Shown here one piece after another: positions 26,136-35,081 of a stretch of 64,000 nucleotides of DNA; the first letter of the stretch is position 1; each line of letters begins with the position of its first letter. This stretch comes from Noviherbaspirillum sedimenti (lineage in GTDB: Bacteria > Pseudomonadota > Gammaproteobacteria > Burkholderiales > Burkholderiaceae_D), in the NCBI RefSeq assembly GCF_003590835.1, contig NZ_QYUQ01000002.1, forward strand, positions 4,216,001 through 4,280,000. The letters run 5' to 3'. The notes beneath the pieces are model-generated. The model had not been told where the DNA came from and did no database searches. It was given only the letters and a program-made list of their open reading frames with translations. The position numbers and the translations under genes are program-made.

Positions 26136-27215
26136 ATGCGAATGAGCCGATTCTGGAGCCCTGTGGTACAGGGATTGACGCCCTATGTGCCGGGCGAGCA
26201 GCCGAAGCTGCAAAACCTTGTCAAGCTGAACACCAATGAAAACCCCTACGGGCCGTCGCCGGCAGTGCTGGCCGCGGTGCATGAGGCCGTCGGCGACAGC
26301 CTGCGCCTGTACCCGGACCCGAACGCCGACGTCCTGAAAGATGCACTGGCGGCTTACCACGGCGTGGCGCGTAATGAAATTTTCGTCGGCAATGGCTCCG
26401 ATGAAGTGCTGGCCTTCGTCTTCCAGGCGCTGCTGCAGCACGAGGCGCCGCTGCTGTTTGCCGACATTACCTACAGTTTTTACCCGGTCTATTGCGGCCT
26501 GTACGGCATCGATTTCGTCAAGGTGCCGCTGACCGCAGCGATGGAAATCCGCCCCGAGGATTACCGCCAGCCCTGCGGCGGCATCATCTTCCCCAACCCG
26601 AACGCACCCACCGGCATCGGCATGCCGGCTGCCGTGGTCGAACAGTTCCTGGTCGAGCATCCGGACGCCGTAGTGGTGGTGGATGAAGCCTACATCGATT
26701 TCGGTGGCGAATCGGTGATCCCGCTGGTCAAGCGCCATCCCAACCTGCTGGTGGTGCAGACCCTGTCGAAGTCGCGCTCGCTGGCTGGCTTGCGGGTCGG
26801 CTTTGCAGTCGGCCATCCCGACCTGATCGAGGCGCTCGACCGCGTCAAGAACAGCTTCAATTCCTATCCGCTGGATCGCCTGGCGCTGGCCGGCGCAGTC
26901 GCCGCTTATCAGGACGAAGAGTATTTCCAGCAGACCCGCGGTGCCATCATCGCCAGCCGCGAGACGCTGGTGGCGCAACTGCGCGACCTTGGCTTCGAGG
27001 TGCTGCCGTCGCAGGCCAATTTCGTTTTCGTCCGCCATGTGCGCGAGGACGCGCTGCAGCTGGCGCAGAGTTTGCGCGAGCGTTCGGTGATCGTGCGCCA
27101 TTTCAAACAGCCGCGCATCGACCAGTACCTGCGCATCACCGTCGGCACTGAAGCGGAATGTGCGGCGCTGGTGGCGGCGCTGCGCGAAATCCTCGGCGCC
27201 GCGCCTGCCGCCTGA
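26136..27215 (+). CDS. hisC: Histidinol-phosphate aminotransferase
   Basis: A 359-residue PLP enzyme of class II aminotransferases, converting imidazole-acetol phosphate and glutamate to histidinol phosphate and 2-oxoglutarate. Motifs: [71 protein letters not shown], and the PLP-lysine [17 protein letters not shown]. Start is uncertain: ATG 26136, ATG 26142 or TTG 26133; none has a strong ribosome site. It is isolated from other his genes, so it may be a HisC paralogue with a wider role (for example in aromatic amino acids). Upstream cyd genes are on the same strand, 30 bp away. Confidence 0.93.
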   Translation: MRMSRFWSPVVQGLTPYVPGEQPKLQNLVKLNTNENPYGPSPAVLAAVHEAVGDSLRLYPDPNADVLKDALAAYHGVARNEIFVGNGSDEVLAFVFQALLQHEAPLLFADITYSFYPVYCGLYGIDFVKVPLTAAMEIRPEDYRQPCGGIIFPNPNAPTGIGMPAAVVEQFLVEHPDAVVVVDEAYIDFGGESVIPLVKRHPNLLVVQTLSKSRSLAGLRVGFAVGHPDLIEALDRVKNSFNSYPLDRLALAGAVAAYQDEEYFQQTRGAIIASRETLVAQLRDLGFEVLPSQANFVFVRHVREDALQLAQSLRERSVIVRHFKQPRIDQYLRITVGTEAECAALVAALREILGAAPAA

Positions 27216-27269
27216 ACGCCGGCCTGGTCCCGCTGCCTGCCCGCTTAACCACTGAACAAACCGACCGTC

Positions 27270-28010
27270 ATGTCCACCGTCGAACTCGCCCCGCCATTCA
27301 CCGCGCCCGATCAGCTTGTCGAGGCATTGCACAAGCAGGGGTATGCGGTGCTGAGTCCGGAAGCGCTGGCGGGTTTCGTCCATGCCTCGTTTGCCGAGCT
27401 TGAAACGCTGCAGCCGGACTGGCGTGATCTGCCGCCCGACCGTTACTTGAAGGATGGCGGACGCTACCGGCGCAGGCGCCATGCCAGCTTCGTGGTGGAG
27501 GGCAGGGACGTGCGGCAGGCGCCGCATCGCGCGCACTGGCAGCCCACCGACTACAATGCCTTGCACGGCGGCATGCATCGCATGTTCGAGCCGATGCTAC
27601 CCGCCACCGTGGCACTGCCGGTCTGGCCCAGGCTGCTGCAGTCTCTGGGGGCACTCTGCTCGGAACTCAAGGGCGAGCAGCCCTGGTATGTGGAAGCGCA
27701 CCAGTTCCGCATCGACACCACCGACGGCATCGGCCGGCCGACACCGGAAGGCGCGCACCGCGACGGCGTCGATTTCGTCGCCATCCTGTTCATCGGACGC
27801 GCCGACATCAAGGGCGGCGAGAGTCGTGTGTTCGACGCCGCGGGGCCGATGGGCCAGCGATTCACGCTGAGTCAGCCTTGGACCCTGCTGATGCTGGACG
27901 ACGAGCGGGTCATCCACGAAACGACGCCGATGCAGCCGACCGATGGCGCTGGCTATCGCGATACGCTGGTACTGACTTTCAGGGCAGGCGGGTTCCTCGA
28001 CGAAGCTTGA
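27270..28010 (+). CDS. PF10014-type 2-oxoglutarate/Fe(II) dioxygenase
   Basis: A 246-residue enzyme of the 2OG-Fe dioxygenase family that includes L-isoleucine dioxygenase (IDO) and BsmA. Iron-binding motif: PEGAHRDGVDFVAI (HxD), with the distal His in DDERVIHETTPMQ and the 2OG Arg in GYRDTLVLTFR. The N-terminal part (HASFVVEGRDVRQAPHRAHW) is typical. It probably hydroxylates a free amino acid or related small substrate. It lies 54 bp after hisC on the same strand, so it may be part of the same transcript. The substrate is not predictable by eye; amino-acid 4-hydroxylation is a reasonable guess. Confidence 0.85.
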   Translation: MSTVELAPPFTAPDQLVEALHKQGYAVLSPEALAGFVHASFAELETLQPDWRDLPPDRYLKDGGRYRRRRHASFVVEGRDVRQAPHRAHWQPTDYNALHGGMHRMFEPMLPATVALPVWPRLLQSLGALCSELKGEQPWYVEAHQFRIDTTDGIGRPTPEGAHRDGVDFVAILFIGRADIKGGESRVFDAAGPMGQRFTLSQPWTLLMLDDERVIHETTPMQPTDGAGYRDTLVLTFRAGGFLDEA

Positions 28011-28041
28011 TGGTCTTCGGCCCGCCTGATCCGGACGCGCT

Positions 28042-28680
28042 TCAATAGCCTGCGGTGAATCGGTGCCGCGCGTGCGCCGGCTTTTCCAGTTCATCAATCA
28101 TCGCCACCGCAAAGTCTTCCACCGAGATCGTACTTTCGCCCTTGTCATTGACCAGCAACTGGTCGGTGCCGAGACGGAACTTGCCGGTGCGCTGGCCGGG
28201 CGCGATCATCGCCGAAGGGCTCAGCATGGTCCAGTTCAGCGTGGCGTCCTGTTTCAGCAGGTGCAGCGCATCTAGTGCGCCCTGCGCGGTGCCCTTCCAT
28301 TGCGCCGGAAATTCCGGCGTGTCGATCACCAGCAGGCCGGGTGCCGCTTCCAGGCTGCCGGCGCCGCCGACGACGAGAAGGCGCGTCACGCCCGCACGTT
28401 TGGTGGCGTCGATGATGGCGTGCATGCCCTGCATGTAATATTCATAAACATTGCTTTGCGCGTGGCCGCTGAAGGCGCTGATGGCGGCATCATGTCCTGT
28501 CAGTTGCTCAGCCAGCTTTGCGCTATCCAGCACGTCGGTGCCAAGAGCGGTCAGATGGGCGGCGGCGGCCAGCTTTTCCGGGTGGCCTACCAGCGCGGTA
28601 ACTTCGTGCCCGCGCGCCAGTGCTTCCTTCAGGATTGCTGAGCCAATAAAGCCGGTGGCGCCGATCAGTGCGATTTTCAT
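28042..28680 (-). CDS. NAD(P)-binding Rossmann-fold oxidoreductase (NmrA/SDR-like)
   Basis: A 212-residue protein with an N-terminal Rossmann motif (IALIGATGFIGSAILKEAL) and the extended-SDR/NmrA pattern: HDAAISAFSGHAQS, LLVVGGAGSLEAAPGL and SPSAMIAPGQRTGKF. Such proteins bind NAD(P)H and act as quinone reductases or redox sensors. I chose the ATG at 28680 (…KIALIGATG); an upstream extension reads as non-coding. It is transcribed divergently from a LysR regulator, 112 bp away, the classic arrangement in which the LysR protein controls the enzyme gene. Substrate not predictable. Confidence 0.85.
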   Translation of the reverse strand: MKIALIGATGFIGSAILKEALARGHEVTALVGHPEKLAAAAHLTALGTDVLDSAKLAEQLTGHDAAISAFSGHAQSNVYEYYMQGMHAIIDATKRAGVTRLLVVGGAGSLEAAPGLLVIDTPEFPAQWKGTAQGALDALHLLKQDATLNWTMLSPSAMIAPGQRTGKFRLGTDQLLVNDKGESTISVEDFAVAMIDELEKPAHARHRFTAGY

Positions 28681-28759
28681 GTTCTTGCTCCTGGTATTTA
28701 AGTAATGGACACCATCATCGCAGTAAAGATTGATTCGATAAATAATCAAGACGATAATT

Positions 28760-28784
28760 CATTGTTTTCAATTTCTAAACAATG
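28760..28784. promoter_or_regulatory. Dyad (possible LysR-type operator)
   Basis: CATTGTTT-N9-AAACAATG is a perfect 8-bp inverted repeat between two divergent genes, ending 8 bp before the LysR ATG. Its AT-rich dyad form fits a LysR-family auto-regulatory site; binding has not been shown. Confidence 0.5.
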
Positions 28785-28792
28785 AGGTGTGC

Positions 28793-29698
28793 ATGGCCTT
28801 GCCCGGACAACTCGATCTGAATGCCTTGCGGATATTCGATGCAGTGGTCGATGCAGGCAGCTTTACGGCAGCCGCCGATCGGCTCGGCATGGCCAAGGCG
28901 AAAGTGAGCATCCAGGTGGCACGCCTTGAAACCTTGTTGGGCGAGGCACTGTTTGCCCGCACGACGCGCCGCGTCACCTTGACCGATACCGGACGCGCCT
29001 TGCATGCTGAATGCCACCCCTTGTTGCAAGGGATCGAGGAAGCGGTTGACCGGGTCGGCGCCAGCACCACCGAACTGTCAGGAACATTGCGTTTGAGTAC
29101 CTCGGTGGATCATGCGGTGCAGTCGCTGGCGGGCGCGGTTGCACAATTCGCCGGACTGCATCCGCGCTTGCAGATCGACTTGCGCACCAGCGATCGTGTA
29201 CTCGATCTGGTAAGCGAAGGCATCGATTTGAGTATTCGTTTGGGGTGGTTGCGCGATTCTTCGATGCGCGCGGTCAAGCTCGGCGAATTCGGCCAATATC
29301 TGGTGGCATCACCAGGCTATGTGCAGCGCGCGGGATTGCCGACGCATCCGCAGGATTTGGGCGGACATGCCTGGGTGGCGCTGACCTTGTTGCCGACGCC
29401 ATTGACCTGGCAATTCACGGCACGCCAAGGCAAGGTGCATACCGCCCATGTAAAGACGCGCTTGCGTGTGGATTCGCCTGGCGCGCTCGCCGCCATGTTG
29501 CGTCAGGGTGCCGGCATTTCGGTGCTCGACCAGTACACTGCGCAGGAAAATATCGCCAGCGGCAAACTGGTGCGCCTGTTGCCGGAATGGCAGCTGCCGC
29601 CGGGCGGCATTTATGCAGTGTATCCGCCCGGGCGGCATGTCAGCGCCAGGGTGCGTGCCTTCATTGATTTCTATCGCGGCTTATTGCGGACGCCATGA
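28793..29698 (+). CDS. LysR-family transcriptional regulator
   Basis: A 301-residue LysR regulator. N-terminal winged helix-turn-helix: LNALRIFDAVVDAGSFTAAA, RLGMAKAKVSIQVARLETLLG and LFARTTRRVTLTDTGRAL. The C-terminal effector domain (residues about 90-295) is a periplasmic-binding-like fold ending RVRAFIDFYRGLLR. A GAGG site precedes the ATG. It belongs to the common LysR group next to NmrA-like oxidoreductases and probably controls the divergent gene. Inducer unknown. Confidence 0.92.
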   Translation: MALPGQLDLNALRIFDAVVDAGSFTAAADRLGMAKAKVSIQVARLETLLGEALFARTTRRVTLTDTGRALHAECHPLLQGIEEAVDRVGASTTELSGTLRLSTSVDHAVQSLAGAVAQFAGLHPRLQIDLRTSDRVLDLVSEGIDLSIRLGWLRDSSMRAVKLGEFGQYLVASPGYVQRAGLPTHPQDLGGHAWVALTLLPTPLTWQFTARQGKVHTAHVKTRLRVDSPGALAAMLRQGAGISVLDQYTAQENIASGKLVRLLPEWQLPPGGIYAVYPPGRHVSARVRAFIDFYRGLLRTP

Positions 29699-29713
29699 AT
29701 TGCACATGTGTCC

Positions 29714-30157
29714 TCAATTCTTCAGGATCAGTACCGCACCCGCAATCATCAACAGGGCGCCGGCAATGCGCCAAAGATTGATGTCATGCTGGGCATAGCC
29801 AATCGCGCCGTAGTGATCGAGCACCAGCGAGGTGAGTAACTGTGCAGCAACGGTAATGCCGATCAGGTTGGCTGCGCCAAGTTTTTGTGCGGCCAGGATC
29901 GACGCGGCAACATAAAAGGCGCCCAGTGCGCCCCCCATCCAGCTCCAGGATGGCAAGCCCGCCAGTGTCGCTGCAGACGGCCACGGTGCGCGCACCACAA
30001 GCGTATAGGCGAGCAGGCAGGCCGACCCCACCACAAAAGAAATGAGCGCTGCAATCAGTGGCGTGCCGACGCCGGCCCGCAGCGAGTTGTTGACGCCCAC
30101 CTGAATCGGCAGGAGAACGCCGGCAGCAAGGGCGAGCAAAATGTACAGGTACGTCAT
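29714..30157 (-). CDS. DUF606/YdcZ-type DMT transporter
   Basis: A 147-residue hydrophobic protein with about five predicted TM helices: YLYILLALAAGVLLPIQVGV, then NNSLRAGVGTPLIAALISFVVG, SWSWMGGALGAFYVAASILA and GAALLMIAGAVLIL-type last helix. The pattern NNSLRAGVGTP matches the DUF606 (YdcZ) branch of drug/metabolite transporters. Start ATG 30157 has GGAG upstream. It sits between convergent LysR and the same-strand sstT gene. Substrate unknown. Confidence 0.82.
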   Translation of the reverse strand: MTYLYILLALAAGVLLPIQVGVNNSLRAGVGTPLIAALISFVVGSACLLAYTLVVRAPWPSAATLAGLPSWSWMGGALGAFYVAASILAAQKLGAANLIGITVAAQLLTSLVLDHYGAIGYAQHDINLWRIAGALLMIAGAVLILKN

Positions 30158-30221
30158 GGGGCTTTCTCCGGCATGCCAAGCCGATTGGATAGCGCAGCGG
30201 CCTGGCAAGCCGCTGCCGGTG

Positions 30222-31463
30222 TCAGACCTTGATCTCGGCCGACGGCTCGACGTCGCCCAGCGCGATGCAGGCCGTCGCCGTAAACAACACGTCGGTGGAA
30301 GAATTCAGCGCAGTTTCCACGGAATCCTGCACCACACCGATGATAAAGCCGACCGCCACCACCTGCATCGACACGTCGGCGGGAATGCCGAACAGGCTGC
30401 AGGCCAGCGGGATCAGCAGCAGCGAGCCGCCGGCCACGCCGGACACGCCGGCCGCGGCGATCGAAGCCACCACGCTGAGCAACAGCGCCGTCGGAATATC
30501 GACGGTGATACCCAGCGTATTGACCGCTGCCATGGTCAGCACGGTGATGGTGATGGCTGCGCCTGCCATATTGATGGTGGCGCCGAGGGGAATCGCGATC
30601 GAATAGGTGTCCTCGTGCAGGCCGAGGCGCTCGGCGAGACGCATGTTGACGGGGATGTTGGCGGCCGAACTGCGCGTAAAGAAGGCGGTGATGGCGCTTT
30701 CGCGCAGGCAGGTAAACACCAGCGGATAGGGATTGCGGCGGATTTTCCAGAAGACGATCAGCGGGTTGACCACCAGTGCCACCAGCAGCATGCAGCCGAC
30801 CAGCACCGCCAGCAGGTGCAGATAACCCAGCAGCGCATCGAAGCCGGATGCTGCCAGGGTCGAGCCGACCAGGCCGAACACGCCCAGTGGCGCAAAGCGG
30901 ATCACGAAGCCGACGATGCCGGAGACGGCGGCGGCGAATTCGTCGAGCATGGTCTTGGTAGTGCCGCTGACGTGGCGCATGGCGAAGCCAAGACCGATCG
31001 CCCAGGCCAGGATGCCGATGTAATTGGCATTGGCCAGCGCATTGACTGGATTGTCGACGACGCTCAAGGCCAGCGATTGCAGCACATCGACGATATTGCC
31101 AGGCGCAGCCACATCCTTGCCCGCCGTCGCCAGAGTCAGCGTCGAGGGAAACAGGAAGCTGGCGACCACCGCTACCAGCGCTGCGGCGAGCGTGCCGATC
31201 AGGTACAGCAGCAGGACCGGGCGGATATGCGTCTGGTGGCCCGGCTTGTGGCTGGCGATGGAAGCCAGCACCAGCACGAACACAACGATCGGGGCGGCGG
31301 ACTTGAGGGCTTGCACAAATATCTTGCCGAAGAAATCAGCGACGACGGCAGCGCCCGGAAAGAGAAGCGCCAGCAATATCCCGGCGATCAAGCCGATGAC
31401 GATTTGCCCTACCAGGCTGAAGTCGAGAATTTTTCGGATAAGGGAAGTTTGAGGGTGAGGCAT
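30222..31463 (-). CDS. sstT: SstT-like Na+/serine-threonine symporter
   Basis: A 413-residue inner-membrane symporter of the dicarboxylate/amino acid:cation (DAACS) family. Markers: [20 protein letters not shown] (N-terminal), [19 protein letters not shown] (HP1 substrate loop with SSAAN), [15 protein letters not shown] (NMDGTA-like helix), and [20 protein letters not shown] (HP2). The SSAANIPVN and NMAGAA variants suit serine/threonine transport rather than dicarboxylates. ATG 31463 is chosen; further upstream the frame looks non-coding. The 227-bp 5' gap on its side is unusually long. Confidence 0.92.
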   Translation of the reverse strand: MPHPQTSLIRKILDFSLVGQIVIGLIAGILLALLFPGAAVVADFFGKIFVQALKSAAPIVVFVLVLASIASHKPGHQTHIRPVLLLYLIGTLAAALVAVVASFLFPSTLTLATAGKDVAAPGNIVDVLQSLALSVVDNPVNALANANYIGILAWAIGLGFAMRHVSGTTKTMLDEFAAAVSGIVGFVIRFAPLGVFGLVGSTLAASGFDALLGYLHLLAVLVGCMLLVALVVNPLIVFWKIRRNPYPLVFTCLRESAITAFFTRSSAANIPVNMRLAERLGLHEDTYSIAIPLGATINMAGAAITITVLTMAAVNTLGITVDIPTALLLSVVASIAAAGVSGVAGGSLLLIPLACSLFGIPADVSMQVVAVGFIIGVVQDSVETALNSSTDVLFTATACIALGDVEPSAEIKV

Positions 31464-31690
31464 GGAAGCTGATTTTGGAAAGAAGAAAAAGGCAGATGAA
31501 TCCTGGAGCTTGCAGCAAAGGCCGGGCGGGCCCGATTGCTTACCCGGATGACACAGGATTCGGTACAAGCCGAAAGTGCCGGAGAATACCATAGGCCTGA
31601 GCGTTGCCGTCTCCCAGGGCGTGGCCCGGATGACCCGCAAGCCGCAAAACTGGTAAGCTTTTGGCATCATTCAACAGAAAGATGATTATC

Positions 31691-32023
31691 ATGGCAATGA
31701 ACGATACCTATGCGGCCAATGAACCGCCACGCGAGGAAATCGATGCCCTCATGGGGGCGACTCTGGTCGAGTTCGGCGCGCCCTGGTGCGGCTTTTGTCG
31801 CACCGCCCAGGGGCCACTGGCTGCCGCCATGGCGCAACATCCGGGGGTGCGCCACATCAAGATTGAAGATGGCAAGGGCCGCCGGTTGGGACGTTCCTTT
31901 GGCGTCAGGCTTTGGCCGACCCTGGTGTTTATCAAAGATGGCGCTGAAGTCGCGCGCCTGGTGCGTCCCGCTGATGCCGGGGCCATCGTGCAGGCCCTCG
32001 GGCAAATCCACACTGTCGGCTAG
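31691..32023 (+). CDS. Thioredoxin-fold protein (CGFC active site)
   Basis: A 110-residue thioredoxin-like protein without a signal peptide. The active site is VEFGAPWCGFCRTAQGPLA, with the redox pair in CGFC in place of the usual CGPC. The rest follows the fold: HIKIEDGKGRRLGRSFGVRLWPTLVFIKDG (cis-Pro in WPT). Likely acts as a cytosolic disulfide reductase. Start is uncertain: ATG 31691 or 31682. Its stop TAG (32021-32023) is part of the CTAG target of the adjacent insertion sequence, so its C-terminus has not been altered by the insertion. The sequence flanking on the other side resumes at 33565. Confidence 0.88.
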   Translation: MAMNDTYAANEPPREEIDALMGATLVEFGAPWCGFCRTAQGPLAAAMAQHPGVRHIKIEDGKGRRLGRSFGVRLWPTLVFIKDGAEVARLVRPADAGAIVQALGQIHTVG

Positions 32024-32038
32024 GAGTCTGCGCGGCAA
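32019..32038 (+). repeat. Left terminal inverted repeat of the IS (with CTAG)
   Basis: GCTAGGAGTCTGCGCGGCA matches the right end at 33550-33568 in inverted orientation over 19 bp, including the flanking G and CTAG. Confidence 0.85.
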
Positions 32039-33564
32039 ACAGAATTTGAGCGAGCGAAACGGGCGCAACGCCAGCCGGGCTGATATTGGCCCGGCATTGA
32101 ATTCTGAAATTGCTGACTGATAGGCGTTTTTGAGCTGCGGCGCGACACCGGAATGTGCGTTTTCCCCATTTTTAAACTACGCACACATCATATTTGCCAT
32201 TCTTCGCAGGTTAAGCGCAGCGCAGACGAGTTTCCACTCTGCCTGGGCCTTGGCGATGCCGCGCATGCTAAATTGTCGGAAGCCCAGTACGTGCTTGATC
32301 CAACCATTTGGCGGTTCGGATAACCACTTGCGCCGCCGGTAGGCATCTTGGGTGGCGGTGGATTTGAATCGTTCTGCCATGGCCGCCGAGAGTGGGCGTT
32401 TGTTCGGATCAATCCCAAGCGCTTGTCTACCTTCGCGCCCAAGGGCAACGATGATCTCGGCGGGATGATCACGCAGCGTTTCAAACACGGCCTCGGATCG
32501 ATAGCCTGCATCGGCGACGACCTGGTGCGGATCGTCGCCCGTATTCGCCTTGACCGCCGCCAGCACCGCGGGCAATTGACGGCTATCGGCGCCGCTATTG
32601 GTCAGTTCGGCAGCGACGATGATGTGCGCCGTATCATCGACTGCGGCTTGCGCGTTGTAGCTGTAATCGAAGCCGCCACCGGCGCGCTTCATGATCCGGC
32701 TTTCCGGGTCGGTAAAGTTGTCCTGGGCCTTGGGCTTGGGCTCACCGAACTTGTACTTGTATTTCGACTTCTTGAGCGCCTTACCATCGCCGTCTGGCGG
32801 CGTATTGTCGTCGTCAGCGCTGCGGCCACGCTCGGTATCTGCCTGACGCTGGCGTTCCTCCAGCCGTGCGCGCGCCGCGCCAATGGCTGCAAGCCGGTCC
32901 TCGCGTCGGCTTATCTCAGCTGGAATGTCCAGTGCCGGCTCGTTCTTCTCGGCCAGGTCGGCTGCCTTGGCCTTGGCCAGTAGCGCGTCGATCTGCGCCT
33001 TCAATTCCAGCTCCGATTTCTTCATGCGCTCATAACTCATGGCCTTGTGGCGCGATGCGTTGGCCTTAATCTTGGTCCCATCCACAGCGATGGTTCCCAA
33101 CTTGACCAGGCCGCACTCGCGCGCCAACTTCACCACTTGCACGAACAAGTCGGACAACTCTTTCAGATGGAAAGCACGGAAGTCGCAGATCGTGCGGTGC
33201 GCGGGATAATTGCCAGCAGCAAGTACCCGGAAGGCAACGTCTTCATGCAGCTTCTTTGCCAGCTTGCGCGACGAGAACACCCCGGTCGCATAGCCATAAA
33301 CCAGCACTTTGACCATCATCGCCGGATGAAAGGGCTGATTGCGCGGCCCGCCACCTGCATATCGCGCATGGAAGGTGCTCAGATCAAGCGCATCGATCGT
33401 ATCGCTGATGTAGTACGCAAGATGGCCATCTGGTAGCCACTCTTGCAATGCAGGGGGAAGCAGCATTTGCTGCTGCGGATCGTAGGGAAGATAGCTCGAT
33501 GTCATCACGAATCAACGTTTACGAATCTATTCGGATGACATCAGCGTTCTGCCGCGCAGACTCC
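32024..33564 (-). mobile_element. IS1182-type insertion sequence
   Basis: An intact-looking element of about 1541 bp. Both ends begin GGAGTCTGCGCGGCA (left at 32024, right end at 33564 on the other strand), and both are flanked by CTAG, which could be a 4-bp target-site duplication or the IR tip. Outside it, one copy of CTAG would join the thioredoxin gene's GGC-TAG end to the sequence beginning CGACCGCC. The transposase is full length, so the element may still be mobile. Family from the transposase. Confidence 0.88.
32177..33505 (-). CDS. IS1182-family DDE transposase
   Basis: A transposase of 442 residues. Its N-terminal DUF772-like region (HPAMMVKVLVYGYATGVFSS, RTICDFRAFHLKELSDLFVQ) and DDE catalytic blocks (LGTIAVDGTKIKANASRH, VADAGYRSEAVF, YRRRKWLSEPPNGWIKHVLG) match the IS1182 group of the IS5/IS1182 superfamily. 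A charged insertion (residues about 165-265, RREDRLAAIGAARARLEERQ then KSKYKYKFGEPKPK) separates the first and second catalytic parts. ATG 33505 follows a GTG codon. There are no frameshifts or premature stops. Encoded on the minus strand inside the element. Confidence 0.93.
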   Translation of the reverse strand: MTSSYLPYDPQQQMLLPPALQEWLPDGHLAYYISDTIDALDLSTFHARYAGGGPRNQPFHPAMMVKVLVYGYATGVFSSRKLAKKLHEDVAFRVLAAGNYPAHRTICDFRAFHLKELSDLFVQVVKLARECGLVKLGTIAVDGTKIKANASRHKAMSYERMKKSELELKAQIDALLAKAKAADLAEKNEPALDIPAEISRREDRLAAIGAARARLEERQRQADTERGRSADDDNTPPDGDGKALKKSKYKYKFGEPKPKAQDNFTDPESRIMKRAGGGFDYSYNAQAAVDDTAHIIVAAELTNSGADSRQLPAVLAAVKANTGDDPHQVVADAGYRSEAVFETLRDHPAEIIVALGREGRQALGIDPNKRPLSAAMAERFKSTATQDAYRRRKWLSEPPNGWIKHVLGFRQFSMRGIAKAQAEWKLVCAALNLRRMANMMCA

Positions 33565-33568
33565 TAGC
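33550..33568 (-). repeat. Right terminal inverted repeat of the IS (with CTAG)
   Basis: Reading on the minus strand from 33568 gives GCTAGGAGTCTGCGCGGCA, identical to the left end at 32019. Confidence 0.85.
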
Positions 33569-33625
33569 GACCGCCGGCCCGCTCGCGAACGCCAATTCCA
33601 TATTACAGATCAGCGTAGTCACGAA

Positions 33626-33655
33626 CCGCGCTTCGCCAACCCGCGCTTCGCCAAC
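33626..33655. repeat. 15-bp tandem duplication
   Basis: CCGCGCTTCGCCAAC occurs twice back to back (33626-33640 and 33641-33655) in the flank of the IS, outside any gene. Confidence 0.8.
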
Positions 33656-33699
33656 CCGATTATCCAGGTGCTTTTGCCGTAATGCCGGCATCCCGGGGT

Positions 33700-34554
33700 T
33701 CAATGCCTGTGCGCCACCAGCGCCGGGGGCACCCGCTGACGAGTGATGCCCCCATGTTCAAGCCAGCGACTGGTCTGATCGGCTGCGCGCTCGATCAACT
33801 CGCCGGCATGCGAAAAATCGTACGGCGACGCGGTCAGCGGACACAGCGGGGGTACTGTGATGATTTCTGCCTGGCCGCGATGCAACGCGATTTCCATGAC
33901 CAGTTGATGCGCAATCAGCAGCGTGACCGCATGGAGGGCGCTGGCGATGGCGTTGCGTGGCGGCGATTCTAGCGCGCAAGCGAAGCCGGTCGGCAGAACA
34001 ATGATGCGCCTGGCACCGAGTTCGATGGCGACGCTGATCGGCGTGTTGCTGGCGATCGCGCCATCGACCAAATACCGCTCACCGATGCGTACCGGTGGAA
34101 ATACCGCCGGAATGGCGCAACTCGCCAGCACCGCATCGACCAGCGGGCCAGTCGACAGCTGCACAGTTACGCCTTGCAGCAGGTCGGTCGCCACCACATG
34201 CAAGGGAATGCTGGTTTGCTCGAATGTCGAATATGGCAGGCATTGCTGGAGCAGGTTGCGCAGTCCGGCCGGGTCGACCGCAAAATTGTGCTGGCCCAGC
34301 ATGCTGCGCCAGGCGAACGGGAATACCTCGCTGCGGCGCAGGCCTCCCCAGATAGCCTCGAGCCGGGCGACGCCGCTGGCATTCGGCGCGCAGGCAAAAT
34401 AGGCGCCGTTGATCGCGCCCACAGATGAACCGATCACCAGATCAGGCATCAGGCCGTAGGCAATCAGCGCGCGCAGCATGCCCACCTGGATTGCGCCGAA
34501 ACTGCCGCCGCCGGCGAGTATCAGTGCTGTCGGCTGAGCCGTGAGCGTAGGCAT
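33700..34554 (-). CDS. Patatin-like phospholipase
   Basis: A 284-residue patatin-fold lipid acyl hydrolase. The oxyanion hole ALILAGGGSFGAIQVGML, nucleophile GSSVGAINGA (GxSxG) and catalytic Asp in DGAIASNTPIS (DGA) are all present. No signal peptide is apparent, so it is cytosolic or secreted by other means. It lies alone between the IS flank and the cytochrome c gene (107 bp). Substrate not predictable; likely a membrane phospholipid. Confidence 0.92.
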   Translation of the reverse strand: MPTLTAQPTALILAGGGSFGAIQVGMLRALIAYGLMPDLVIGSSVGAINGAYFACAPNASGVARLEAIWGGLRRSEVFPFAWRSMLGQHNFAVDPAGLRNLLQQCLPYSTFEQTSIPLHVVATDLLQGVTVQLSTGPLVDAVLASCAIPAVFPPVRIGERYLVDGAIASNTPISVAIELGARRIIVLPTGFACALESPPRNAIASALHAVTLLIAHQLVMEIALHRGQAEIITVPPLCPLTASPYDFSHAGELIERAADQTSRWLEHGGITRQRVPPALVAHRH

Positions 34555-34661
34555 TTTTCGGTGCTCCTCAGGCTCATGTCCGTCCTGTTGACGTGACCCT
34601 TGTAAAAAAACCGCTTAGGGCGGATTTCCGGATGCCGCCCGGATTGCCGGCGCCTTAATTG

Positions 34662-35075
34662 CTATTGCTGTTTATTGCATTCAGCCGATCCGTTGGCCTG
34701 CTTGAGATAGGCGATCAGGGCGGCGCGCTCCTTGCCGTCGGTGACGCCGGCATAACCCATGCTGGTGCCAGGTACCGCCTGCGTCGGGTTGGCCAGGAAA
34801 CGGTCGAGCGTCCTGGCGTTCCAGATGATGTCCGCGCGTTGCATGGCCGCCGAATAGGCGAAGCCTTTCACGCTACCGGCGCGACGACCGAACAGGCCAC
34901 AATGCCGGGGGCCTGTGCGGTCGTAGGCCAGCGCATGGCAAGCCAGACAGCGTGCGTAAATGGCTTCGCCTGCCTTGACTTCGGCCGACGGCGCAATATC
35001 CTTTGCCGCTGCCGACACGCTGCCGGCAGCCAGTGCGAGCAGTGCGGTGGCAAGTATTTGCATGAGCGCATTCAT
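34662..35075 (-). CDS. Periplasmic c-type cytochrome (CytC2-like)
   Basis: A 137-residue exported class I cytochrome c. Signal peptide (NALMQILATALLALAAGSVSA), heme site CLACH in YARCLACHALAYDRTGPRHCG, and the sixth-ligand Met in GTSMGYAGVTD. The GPRHCGLFGRRAGSVKGFAYS segment is typical of cytochrome c2-type proteins. It starts 6 bp after the ferritin-like gene stop, so it is the third gene in the sigma/ferritin/cytochrome operon. It probably transfers electrons in the periplasm for this stress- or iron-linked module. Confidence 0.92.
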   Translation of the reverse strand: MNALMQILATALLALAAGSVSAAAKDIAPSAEVKAGEAIYARCLACHALAYDRTGPRHCGLFGRRAGSVKGFAYSAAMQRADIIWNARTLDRFLANPTQAVPGTSMGYAGVTDGKERAALIAYLKQANGSAECNKQQ

Positions 35076-35081
35076 GATCTG

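Noticed and set aside
31591..31620. GCTCAGGC-like segment in the sstT leader resembling part of a glycine riboswitch
   Set aside because: Only a short piece matches; the paired GGAGAG and GCCGAAGG parts and the fold of the aptamer are not present.
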